NCBI GenBank assembly: GCA_003697105.1
Contig: RFFQ01000169.1
Coordinates: 1 to 56,384 of the forward strand
Length of the DNA stretch: 56,384 bases
Direction: 5' to 3'
Source of the DNA: Gemmatimonadota bacterium
GTDB taxonomy: Bacteria > 4572-55 > J002
Below, in pieces: positions 1 to 8,372 of this stretch. Made by a program: the position numbers and the translations under genes. Position 1 is the stretch's first letter, and the number at the start of each line of letters is the position of its first letter. Below the pieces are notes generated by a model that saw only the letters and a list, made by a program, of their open reading frames with translations, searched no databases and was not told the origin of the DNA.

Positions 1-1026
1 ACTCCCGCCATTATCGGTGGAGAGTTCCACGCGCGTACCGGCAGGGCTAATCAGATAAATATCGAGGTCGGCATCATAGCTGTGGGTCAAACTGATGGTG
101 ACATCCGCATCGAGGAGTGTCCCCGCGTTGGAAACGGTGATGGTACTTGTTGTGACCGTGCCGCGATCGGGTCCAATGGGTTTGGGTAAATCCGCGGCGC
201 TATTTTCTCCCACAAACGTAAAATTCCAGAAGGTACTATCGCTAATACCGGCGAAATAGTTGCCACTCCCGTCATCAAATGCGGAGTTCGCGATCAGGAC
301 ATAATAACCGGTATAATCAAAATCGGCAGGATTGATTGTCACTTGAGTGCCGGCAATGGTCACGCGGGCATCTGTGCTGGGGAATTGCTCAAACAAAACC
401 CCACCGGATTCATAAATACTGATGTTACCCCCTTGCGCTACCGGCGCCCGATCAAAATTGATGATTAAGTCTGTGCTTTTATTACTATTGAGGTCATTAT
501 CTGGCGGGTTCAAACCGGTTAAGCCGGGTGCGGTGGTTTGGGTAATGTCCAATGACCAGCTATTGAGAGTTCCACTATCGAGGTTGTACACATCTGTGAT
601 TTCCAACGTCCATGTACCTTGGATAGACCAACCATCCAGTAAACTCAGCGAGCCTTCCGGTTGGTAGGTGCCGGTAAAAGGCGGGCTACCGGCAGTAATG
701 GGTGTTCCCGCTTCATCATCAAAAACAGTATTGATATAGTTGTTACCCGAACCCCCGTTTTGCATGGAAAGTTCAATACTAACACCGTAGGGATTGATCA
801 GCTTGATTTCTAAATCCTCATCGTACGTGTGGTTGAGATTGATTGTCACATTGACATCGGTAATCATCGCACTATCGGCGATGGTGATGGTACTTGTTGT
901 GATTGTCCCCGCATTGGGACCAATTGATTTGGGGACATCCGTCGAGGTATAGGTCACGGCAGATACCCCCCCCGGTACAACGAGAAAAAAGCACCACACG
1001 AATAAAAACGTACCTATTGCCTTCAT
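1..1026 (-). CDS. Secreted protein with repeated P-domain-like and Ig-like modules (C-terminus beyond the window)
   Basis: The minus-strand frame is open from the ATG at 1026 to the left edge (342 codons, no stop), so the C-terminus is missing. It starts with a signal peptide (MKAIGTFLFVWCFFLVVPGG, then a cut near VSA). Residues ~30-165 look like a proprotein-convertase P/Homo-B beta-sandwich (ITDVNVTINLNHTYDEDLEI, then WTLEITD...GTLNSWSLDI). A Big_5-like Ig segment follows (~170-270), and a second P-domain copy begins near residue 280 (LLDADVTISLTHSYDADLDI). A GAGGTG ribosome site precedes the ATG. P-domains in bacteria usually accompany secreted proteases or adhesins. No catalytic domain is visible in the part present, so the function is unknown. 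A sorting domain may lie beyond the edge. Confidence 0.8.
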   Translation of the reverse strand, partial: MKAIGTFLFVWCFFLVVPGGVSAVTYTSTDVPKSIGPNAGTITTSTITIADSAMITDVNVTINLNHTYDEDLEIKLINPYGVSIELSMQNGGSGNNYINTVFDDEAGTPITAGSPPFTGTYQPEGSLSLLDGWSIQGTWTLEITDVYNLDSGTLNSWSLDITQTTAPGLTGLNPPDNDLNSNKSTDLIINFDRAPVAQGGNISIYESGGVLFEQFPSTDARVTIAGTQVTINPADFDYTGYYVLIANSAFDDGSGNYFAGISDSTFWNFTFVGENSAADLPKPIGPDRGTVTTSTITVSNAGTLLDADVTISLTHSYDADLDIYLISPAGTRVELSTDNGGS

Positions 1027-1156
1027 GAACACCTCGATTCTAGAATGGGAAATTGGGGAGAAATGCAGAAATGTGGCGGGATTGAGGCGATGTGTATCTC
1101 GGTTGTAATAAAGATAGGAATAATACAGAGGTCACTGCATCTAAAATGCTATCGGT

Positions 1157-1426
1157 TCAAATATTTACTTGTACCATCAATCCAAAACCACATAATTCCG
1201 CTAAAATTTCTTTGACTTCAGCCTGTACCTCCTCGGGTACATCCCTACAGATCGTCTGAATATGATCGATAATTTCAGTTTCCGTACGGTTTTGGGTGCA
1301 AAAATCCCAGATGAATGCCGCCGTCTGATTCAACGTGTATAGGGTCTGCTGTTCCGATTGGTACAATAGGCGATCTGACGAAAGGTTTTTTTCCTGAACG
1401 TGCGGATTTCGGATAAATGTGGTCAT
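1157..1426 (-). CDS. PqqD-like peptide-binding protein, single domain (89 aa)
   Basis: This is a short PqqD-family (RiPP recognition element-like) protein. The motif LYTLNQTAAFIWDFC at residues ~30-44 is the family's beta-strand/helix core, followed by a helical region with EEVQAEVKEILAEL. PqqD-like domains normally bind a peptide or protein substrate and present it to a modifying enzyme such as a radical SAM protein. No such enzyme or precursor peptide is visible nearby. The gene lies 25 bp downstream of a second PqqD-like gene on the same strand, which itself follows a polysaccharide export gene, so the three probably form one transcript. Family assignment is by motif; the partner is unknown. 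Confidence 0.75.
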   Translation of the reverse strand: MTTFIRNPHVQEKNLSSDRLLYQSEQQTLYTLNQTAAFIWDFCTQNRTETEIIDHIQTICRDVPEEVQAEVKEILAELCGFGLMVQVNI

Positions 1427-1451
1427 GTACTGGCATCCAATTAACTGTCAT

Positions 1452-1886
1452 TCAGACGATTTGGATTAAATGTGTCGCCTCCAACTCCTGAATGAATCGG
1501 TTCACATCACGGCGGCATTCTTCAACAGAGCAATGGTAGTATTGGGCGACTATGTGCGTAATTTGTTCTGGTGAATGTTGCCCATCACACAAGCTCCAAA
1601 TCAATTTGCCAGTTTGATTGAGTTGATACTCCTGACCGTGCAGCGACATTACCCGGAACGTATCCGCACCCAACTCAATTCCATATTTTAAGGGACGCGC
1701 GATACTCGAAAGACCCATGACGCGCCGTAGCCAATTCATACCGTTGTAGAACATCCATTGGTGGTACACAAAGCACACCAATCCCAGCCGCACGCCCCAC
1801 CGCCCGATGTATTTGAGAGCACCCCGACGGGTTACCGGATGTTGGGAAACGTGTATCCATTTTTTGAATAGGTTATCATATATCAT
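1452..1886 (-). CDS. PqqD-like protein with extra N-terminal region
   Basis: The C-terminal ~85 residues are PqqD-like (FRVMSLHGQEYQLNQTGKLI, WSLCDG, then a helical DVNRFIQELEATHLIQIV). About 60 N-terminal residues are basic and partly hydrophobic (LGLVCFVYHQWMFYNGMNWL), possibly a membrane-associated segment. I chose the ATG at 1886; an in-frame TTG at 1895 directly after the upstream stop codon is the alternative. The gene abuts the end of the polysaccharide export gene (stop at 1897-1899), which implies co-transcription and probably translational coupling. Two successive PqqD-like proteins of different length suggest that they act as a pair or on two substrates; this is inference. Confidence 0.72.
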   Translation of the reverse strand: MIYDNLFKKWIHVSQHPVTRRGALKYIGRWGVRLGLVCFVYHQWMFYNGMNWLRRVMGLSSIARPLKYGIELGADTFRVMSLHGQEYQLNQTGKLIWSLCDGQHSPEQITHIVAQYYHCSVEECRRDVNRFIQELEATHLIQIV

Positions 1887-1896
1887 GATCCACAAT

Positions 1897-2643
1897 TTAT
1901 AACAGGGTTAAGGTATAAATCAAGGTAAATACAGATGATACTAGACTAGCCACCACCGCCCAATCTTGCCACCCCGAAATATGATAACCAGACCCTCGTC
2001 CTTTGGGTACATAGATCGTATCGGTTTCAAGAATAACAATATCTTCTGCCATATTGCCTTTTTCAAAAATGGCTTTGACATCCACTTCAAGGGTTTGGTA
2101 ATGGTCTTCTGTTTTACGTAAAATAATACACTTTGAGGCGGCATTATCGGTTAAGCCGCCCGCTTCTGCCAAATAGTGAGAAACACGATTTCCCTCTACA
2201 TAATTATATTGGCCCGAATACTTGACCTCACCCATAACAGGGATTCGCGTTCGTTGGGCACGGTTATATTCCTGAAATTTTCCCAAACTTACGGAAATAA
2301 TAGGGTCTTTATAATATTTTCGAAATCGTTGTTCCAATTCCTGGGCGACCGCTTCTAACGTTAATCCTTTTACCGGTACCGTACCCACAAGGGGGTACGA
2401 AATCGTCCCGTTTGGTAGAACAACCGCTTCTTGCGAGAGATCGGGTCTGCCATAAAACGATATTTTCAGTACGTCATTGGGTCCAATCACATACCCCGGT
2501 GGCGGGAAATTAGCCGAATCGCGAACTGTCGGACGATTAAAGCCGTCCTGCGCCATGGATGGAGCCGGTATGCCTACTGTAATGGTAAAGAACAAGACCG
2601 TTAAACATAACATGTGTACATGCAAACAAGAAGCGGTTTTCAT
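1897..2643 (-). CDS. Polysaccharide biosynthesis/export protein (Wza/OtnA family)
   Basis: This is an outer-membrane polysaccharide export protein. A signal peptide (residues ~1-30) is followed by the Poly_export domain (YVIGPNDVLKISFYGRPDLS, then VLPNGTISYPLVGTVPVKGL) and an SLBB-type domain (RIPVMGEVKYSGQY, HYLAEAGGLTDNA). A hydrophobic segment at the very C-terminus (VVASLVSSVFTLIYTLTLL) is consistent with a membrane anchor. I chose the ATG at 2643 over one ten codons upstream because a GGGGATG ribosome site precedes it and the signal peptide then starts cleanly with MKTASCL. Proteins of this family export capsule or exopolysaccharide with a Wzc-type co-polymerase, which is not in the window. 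It is the first gene of a minus-strand run with the two PqqD-like genes. Confidence 0.88.
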   Translation of the reverse strand: MKTASCLHVHMLCLTVLFFTITVGIPAPSMAQDGFNRPTVRDSANFPPPGYVIGPNDVLKISFYGRPDLSQEAVVLPNGTISYPLVGTVPVKGLTLEAVAQELEQRFRKYYKDPIISVSLGKFQEYNRAQRTRIPVMGEVKYSGQYNYVEGNRVSHYLAEAGGLTDNAASKCIILRKTEDHYQTLEVDVKAIFEKGNMAEDIVILETDTIYVPKGRGSGYHISGWQDWAVVASLVSSVFTLIYTLTLL

Positions 2644-2996
2644 GAAACATCCCCAACAGGCAAAAATGTGCAATATGCGATGGTAACTGGTAACATTCGG
2701 TGTTTATGCTGGCTGTATCATATGGAAATATAGGTTTTTATATGATCAACAAAAAGCGTACCACCTGAAGTTGATCGGAAAAGCCCATCTTTATAGAACG
2801 TCTTGTCGGGGTAAAATTCAAAGTGTGTTATAAATACCCTAATACTGTAGGGCTACCACCACGCAAAGCGTCTAATTCTATAAAAAATCTGATTCAGATA
2901 GGCGGATTAGGTTTGTAAAAGCAACTTTTTCATAAGTTATGTTAAGGTGTCGCCGGTATTACCCAGAGGTTGTCGAACCTTTTGGGTTCGTTTCAA
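2644..2996. other. Intergenic region, no gene seen (353 bp)
   Basis: This stretch separates the end of the aldo/keto reductase gene from the start of the export gene; both are on the minus strand. It should hold the promoter of the export operon, but I could not find a convincing -35/-10 pair. One small hairpin (CGAACC / GGTTCG, 2974-2990) lies just past the reductase stop codon. It has no T-run on either side, so I do not call it a terminator. Short frames in the region lack ribosome sites and recognisable content. Confidence 0.5.
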
Positions 2997-3986
<990 letters not shown>

Positions 3987-4000
3987 AGAATTAACCCCGG

Positions 4001-5023
4001 TTATGATTCCGAAAGTTCAACGGTTTTTTTGGTTTTTGCGGACTGGTAAATCGCATCCACAATCCGCATGACTTCTAGGGCTTCTTCGCCGTTACACATG
4101 GGGGGTGTTCCACTCCGAACATGGTCGATAAAGTAAATCAACTCCTTTTCATAGGATTGTTTATAAACATGTCCCGGTGAGGCCTCGATGGAAGGTGTTA
4201 AATTGACCAAACTATCGTGCATTTCTTTATGAATGCGCAATGGATTCAGCAATGCGCCGCCATGTGTCCCAAAGACATTCAGATAATGGAAATCTTTATC
4301 ACCGAGCAATCCCCACGTTACTTCCACGTTCATGGTGACATCATTTTCAAACCGGATCAATGCCACGGCGGAATCTTCCACGGTTTGTTGGTACACTTTA
4401 GAATGAAATGCGGCGGTTACGCTTTCCACTTTAGGCGCGCCGATGAGCCAACGTCCTAAATCTAGCATGGGCACACCTAAATCCATAAAAACGCCACCTC
4501 CCGCGGTGGTGCGGTGCGATTGCCATGACTCTAAAAAGCTCAGTTTCGGGCGCAACCAGCCTGTTTTTACGTAAAAAATATCGCCCAGTTCTTTTTGCTC
4601 CATGAATTTTTTTAGCAATTGGGCATCTTCCCGAAAGCGATTATTGTACCCCACCATCAATATTTTGCCGGTAGATTGGCTGGCGTCCAAAACTTGTTCT
4701 GTCTCTGCTGCATTTCGCCCCAGCGGGCGTTCGCACAACACGTGTTTACCCGCATTTAAGGCAGAAATAGCAATTTCGGCATGCAGATGGTTGGGGGTAC
4801 AGATGTCCACCGCATCCAGATCGGGTAACTTGACTAAATCGGTATAATCGGTAAAAACATGGGTAACGGCGTATTTCTCTGCCAGTTTTTGAACCTTTGC
4901 CTGATCGGGATCACAGATCGCGGTAATCTCAACGCCATCTAAACGTTGATATGCTGGCAGGTGAGCAATCTGAGCCACTGCTCCCGTCCCGATCACACCT
5001 ATTTTAATGGGTTTGTCACTCAT
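4001..5023 (-). CDS. Gfo/Idh/MocA family NAD(P)-dependent oxidoreductase
   Basis: The N-terminal Rossmann fold is clear: [20 protein letters not shown] (residues ~6-25) and then ITAICDPD. The family's EKP-type motif region appears as [14 protein letters not shown], so the usual Lys of EKP is replaced by Arg (ERP), as in a minority of family members. The C-terminal alpha/beta domain contains [21 protein letters not shown] with the conserved Asp and downstream GRW. At 340 residues the length is normal. The substrate is probably a sugar or inositol derivative, but it is not defined by sequence. The gene lies between a phosphohexomutase and an aldo/keto reductase with short gaps (32 and 14 bp), which indicates an operon. 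Confidence 0.9.
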   Translation of the reverse strand: MSDKPIKIGVIGTGAVAQIAHLPAYQRLDGVEITAICDPDQAKVQKLAEKYAVTHVFTDYTDLVKLPDLDAVDICTPNHLHAEIAISALNAGKHVLCERPLGRNAAETEQVLDASQSTGKILMVGYNNRFREDAQLLKKFMEQKELGDIFYVKTGWLRPKLSFLESWQSHRTTAGGGVFMDLGVPMLDLGRWLIGAPKVESVTAAFHSKVYQQTVEDSAVALIRFENDVTMNVEVTWGLLGDKDFHYLNVFGTHGGALLNPLRIHKEMHDSLVNLTPSIEASPGHVYKQSYEKELIYFIDHVRSGTPPMCNGEEALEVMRIVDAIYQSAKTKKTVELSES

Positions 5024-5055
5024 GGAAGACCTTTCCTTGAAATGGCTTTAAAAGT

Positions 5056-6471
5056 TTAAATTCCAGCAAGTTGTTGGGCACTTGCCAACAGTTCGGTTAC
5101 GCGTTCTGGGGAGGTTGCTTCGGCATAAAGTCGCAACACCGGTTCTGTACCGGATGGGCGAAACAGCAACCAGCTATCATCCGCCATGGTAAACTTGATA
5201 CCGTCAAAATCATCAATTTGGACGACAGGAACACCGTTGATGTCTGCCGGCGGATTCGTTTGTAATTTCGGCACCACCCCGGCTTTAATCGCATCCGCAC
5301 AGTGGGCATCAATCCGGTCATAATAAAATCGACCAAATTCAGCCCAAACATCCGCTAAAATGAGGTCAAGCGGTTTGCCCTCGATTTCGATCAATTCCAA
5401 CAGGAGTAATCCGGCCAGAAGGCCATCTCGTTCGGGGATATGCCCTTTGAAACCGATCCCCCCGCTTTCTTCTCCACCGATCACAATGTCGCGGTGACGC
5501 ATGTGTTCGCAGATATATTTGAACCCGACCGGTGTCACAAGCACTTCCCGATTATATTTTTGGGCGATTTTGTTGATCAGTTGGGTGCTACTGATGGTCT
5601 TGACAATGTCCCCCGGCAATCGTCGATGTTTAATCAGATGGAGGGTCAGCAGGGCAAACACCTGATGCGGATTGATAAAATTGCCCTGCCGGTCTACCAC
5701 ACCAATGCGATCGGCGTCACCATCGGTTGCCAGACCAATATCTGCCTTCTCCTGCCGGGTACGTGCCATCAGAGGTTGTAAATTTCGGGCAATGGGTTCG
5801 GGGTCTCGCCCGCCAAAATAGGCATCGCGTTCCCCAGCAATCGTAAGGACGGTATATGGTAATCCATCCAGCAGGCGGGCGGTGTAGTTCAGCCCTGCAC
5901 CGTGCATGGAGTCCACCACAATTTTACCGGATCGACCGGAATTCCTACCAAGTGTTACCATGCGGCGGCAAAAATCCACATACGGCGGGGAAAAATCCGT
6001 GATCTCAATAACATGCTCGGCACATGCGGTGTCAAATGCCAGTCGCTGGGGGGGGTGTTGGTACAAGCGTCGTTCAATGGCGCGAGTCGTCTCTGTATCT
6101 GCTGAGCCACCAAAATACGGTTTAAACTTAAATCCGTTAAAGGGGTAAGGGTTGTGGCTCGCCGTGATCAAAATCCCGGCACCCGCGTTAAGATAGGGCA
6201 CCATGTAGGAGATCACCGGGGTCGGAACCACTGCATCCGAGAGCTTGACCGGAATGTGATTCCCTGCCAGAACTTCCGCCGCCGCACGCGCAAATTGTTC
6301 TCCCATAAAGCGATTATCATAGCCAACCAACACACCTTTTTCTGCCAATTCGGGGTGATCCTCCCGGAGATAATCGGCAACGGCTTGTGTGACGATCCGC
6401 ACGTTATCAAAGGTAAAATCTTCGGCAATAATACCACGCCAACCATCGGTACCAAATTTAATTTTTGTCAC
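5056..6471 (-). CDS. Phosphoglucomutase/phosphomannomutase (alpha-D-phosphohexomutase)
   Basis: All four signature regions of the phosphohexomutase superfamily are present: the phosphoserine loop TASHNPYPFNGFK (residues ~103-115), the metal loop DGDADRIGVVD (~247-257), the sugar-binding loop GGEESGGIGF (~334-343) and the phosphate-binding RPSGTEPVLRLYAEA near the C-terminus. It interconverts hexose 1- and 6-phosphates; glucose, mannose or glucosamine specificity is not resolved. The start is a GTG at 6471 preceded by AAAGGTAG, four bases after the TAG stop of tilS, so the two are tightly coupled. At 471 residues the length fits the family. It probably supplies sugar phosphates for envelope polymers. 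Confidence 0.93.
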   Translation of the reverse strand: MTKIKFGTDGWRGIIAEDFTFDNVRIVTQAVADYLREDHPELAEKGVLVGYDNRFMGEQFARAAAEVLAGNHIPVKLSDAVVPTPVISYMVPYLNAGAGILITASHNPYPFNGFKFKPYFGGSADTETTRAIERRLYQHPPQRLAFDTACAEHVIEITDFSPPYVDFCRRMVTLGRNSGRSGKIVVDSMHGAGLNYTARLLDGLPYTVLTIAGERDAYFGGRDPEPIARNLQPLMARTRQEKADIGLATDGDADRIGVVDRQGNFINPHQVFALLTLHLIKHRRLPGDIVKTISSTQLINKIAQKYNREVLVTPVGFKYICEHMRHRDIVIGGEESGGIGFKGHIPERDGLLAGLLLLELIEIEGKPLDLILADVWAEFGRFYYDRIDAHCADAIKAGVVPKLQTNPPADINGVPVVQIDDFDGIKFTMADDSWLLFRPSGTEPVLRLYAEATSPERVTELLASAQQLAGI

Positions 6472-6475
6472 AAGG

Positions 6476-7879
6476 CTACCTTTTGTGTTGTTCGAGTTTC
6501 AAAATAGAGGTGGTTTGGGGTCGAATTTTCGCCCACTCGGCAATTTCATGCCCGGCCACCCATAACATGGCATCTCCGGCGAAAATTAGTGGAATAGCAT
6601 CCCGCATTAAGCGGGGCACTTTAGCGTCAATTAGGTACTTTTTTAATCGTTTCGGTTGCTCCAGCCCCAACGGTTGAAAACGGTCACCTGCCCGGCGGGA
6701 ACGCACCAGCAACACATCACCGGCGGATCGAATCCGTACCGCCTCCCAATCAAAGTAAGCCTGATTGGGGTCGTGCCGGCTGAAATCATCCGTAAATTGA
6801 GCCCGGGGGATAACCTCTGCCCGCAACGTGACCTCTCCCCACCGAACCGAACCGGGAACGGTGAACTGAACCGTCCTGGTATCCGGCAAGGTTTCGTTAA
6901 AATCCGTATCCAAAACCAATCGAGATGCTTCACGTAGGGCAACGATTCCGGCTGGAAGATGAAGCTGTTGCCCCGAGCGATTTGCCAAAGCGAGCACTAA
7001 ACACGCTTCAATATGGTGGAACGTCAAGGCTTGTAAATGATCCGCCAACTGCGAAATTGCCTGATATATCAAGCGACGCTGAATCGCTATATCATATGTT
7101 ACAAAAGTAGGAAGATCAATATAAATCTGGTGGGCCGTGACGGGAATTATACAGGCTTGGGCGGCTTCTGCGGTTAACCGGCTCAGCAGATCATTTTCGG
7201 CACGGAACAACTCTGCCAGTTGTGCCAAATGGGGTTTTAACGCCGGGTTTGCCTGTTCGTGTAAAAACGGAAATATCGTGTGCCGGACGTGGTTGCGAAA
7301 ATAATCGGTTTTAGCGTTGGAGGAATCTTCCCGGTACGCTAACTGACGGTCTTGCAGATATTGCACCAGCGACGCGCGGGACTGGTTCAACAACGGGCGG
7401 ATGTATGGGTCTCGTCGAGGGGCTATACCGCTTAATCCTCGCAATCCTGAACCGCGCAAAAAGCGCATTAACACCGTTTCGGCTTGATCATCGGCGGTGT
7501 GTCCCGTCGCGATTTTAGTTGCCTGACATGCTTGCGCCACTTCTTCAAAAATCGCGTAGCGGGCTTGCCGGGCAATCTCTTGCACAGACCCTTTTTCGGA
7601 GGCGATTCGCGCGCTAATACCGGCAGTTTGAAGGGTCACCGGCAGTGCATACTGATCCGCTAATTGCCGGACAAATTGCGCATCGGCATCGGATTCCGTA
7701 CCGCGGAGTTGGTGATTGACATGAACAATCTGAAGGGAAAGATCAAGTTGGGGGCGTAACCGGTAGAGTATGTCCAGCAAACAAACAGAGTCTAACCCAC
7801 CGGAAACGGCAACCAGTACCCGATCTTGAGGACCCAGTAACTGGTGGCGCTCAATATAGCGCAGTACAGAGGATAGCAT
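6476..7879 (-). CDS. tilS: tRNA(Ile)-lysidine synthase
   Basis: TilS adenylates C34 of tRNA-Ile2 (CAU) and attaches lysine, so that the tRNA reads AUA as isoleucine. The N-terminal PP-loop ATPase motif is clear (VLVAVSGGLDSVCLLDIL, residues ~21-38), followed by IVHVNHQLRGTESDADAQFV and the ATGHTADDQAETVLMRFLRG segment. The C-terminal TilS domain occupies the last ~100 residues (RAGDRFQPLG ... KKYLIDAKVPRLMRD). I chose the ATG at 7879; an in-frame TTG at 7885 is possible. No ordinary ribosome site sits next to it; the nearest GAGG is inside the 3' arm of the tRNA terminator hairpin. It heads the operon tilS, phosphohexomutase, oxidoreductase, aldo/keto reductase. Confidence 0.93.
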   Translation of the reverse strand: MLSSVLRYIERHQLLGPQDRVLVAVSGGLDSVCLLDILYRLRPQLDLSLQIVHVNHQLRGTESDADAQFVRQLADQYALPVTLQTAGISARIASEKGSVQEIARQARYAIFEEVAQACQATKIATGHTADDQAETVLMRFLRGSGLRGLSGIAPRRDPYIRPLLNQSRASLVQYLQDRQLAYREDSSNAKTDYFRNHVRHTIFPFLHEQANPALKPHLAQLAELFRAENDLLSRLTAEAAQACIIPVTAHQIYIDLPTFVTYDIAIQRRLIYQAISQLADHLQALTFHHIEACLVLALANRSGQQLHLPAGIVALREASRLVLDTDFNETLPDTRTVQFTVPGSVRWGEVTLRAEVIPRAQFTDDFSRHDPNQAYFDWEAVRIRSAGDVLLVRSRRAGDRFQPLGLEQPKRLKKYLIDAKVPRLMRDAIPLIFAGDAMLWVAGHEIAEWAKIRPQTTSILKLEQHKR

Positions 7880-7885
7880 GGGCAA

Positions 7886-7920
7886 AATAAAAAACCTCGA
7901 TTCGAGGCGGAATCGAGGTT
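7886..7920 (-). terminator. Intrinsic terminator of the tRNA unit, abutting tilS
   Basis: On the minus strand an 11-bp perfect stem (AACCTCGATTC / GAATCGAGGTT, 7893-7903 with 7910-7920) with a 6-nt loop is followed by TTTTTATTTT. It lies 12 bp downstream of the tRNA 3' CCA and runs up to the tilS start codon. The T-tract therefore forms the tilS leader. Confidence 0.85.
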
Positions 7921-7932
7921 CACTGGCAAAGT

Positions 7933-8009
7933 TGGTAGCGGTGGAGGGACTCGAACCCCCGACACGCGGATTATGATTCCGCTGCTCTAACCAGCTGAGC
8001 TACACCGCC
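7933..8009 (-). tRNA. tRNA-Met (anticodon CAT), elongator
   Basis: This is a complete 77-nt cloverleaf including an encoded 3' CCA. The acceptor is GGCGGTG / CACCGCT (with a G-T first pair), the discriminator is A, the D-arm GCTC AGCTGGTTA GAGC, and the anticodon stem GCGGA / TCCGC with loop ATCATAA. The T-arm contains TTCGAGT. A CAT anticodon could also be tRNA-Ile2, the TilS substrate, but the G4-C69 and G5-C68 pairs do not match the C4-G69/C5-G68 pattern known for E. coli tRNA-Ile2. I therefore favour elongator methionine. The A at position 32 of the loop is less common. Confidence 0.9.
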
Positions 8010-8038
8010 AGTTGAAATCGGCTCAAAAATAAAAATAA

Positions 8039-8059
8039 GTTTGATGAATTTCATCAAAC
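8039..8059. repeat. Perfect inverted repeat between the two tRNAs
   Basis: GTTTGATGA-ATT-TCATCAAAC forms a 9-bp stem with a 3-nt loop in the spacer of the tRNA transcript. There is no T-run, so a processing signal is more likely than a terminator. Confidence 0.6.
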
Positions 8060-8071
8060 CTAACGGAAATA

Positions 8072-8148
<77 letters not shown>

Positions 8149-8169
8149 TCCTTTTTTCAAGCGAGTGGG

Positions 8170-8198
8170 AATATATGTATAACCAAGGCAGGTGTCAA
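8170..8198 (-). promoter_or_regulatory. Sigma-70-type promoter of the tRNA unit
   Basis: On the minus strand a perfect TTGACA (8193-8198) lies 17 bp from TATATT (8170-8175). Transcription should start a few bases upstream of the initiator tRNA. tilS and its operon may also be read from here by passing the terminator at 7886-7920. Confidence 0.85.
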
Positions 8199-8372
8199 GG
8201 GTTTTTTCCGTTTTATTTAACGAACATGTGATTTGAGAGGCGGAAGAGGGCCAGATAAAATTCCGAAGCTGTGGTGTCACCGGAAAAACCGTCGATTTTT
8301 TATGCGGATCGTATTATATTGTGCGCCGACGACAACATCTACTCATATCAACCATGAAGGAGCCGGAGGTTT

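Noticed and set aside
2974-2990. Hairpin after the aldo/keto reductase as terminator
   Set aside because: The stem has only six pairs and no T-run on either strand.
7933-8009. tRNA-Ile2 (CAT) as the natural partner of the adjacent tilS
   Set aside because: The acceptor pairs G4-C69 and G5-C68 do not fit the C4-G69/C5-G68 pattern of TilS substrates, and elongator tRNA-Met is the simpler reading. The possibility is not closed.
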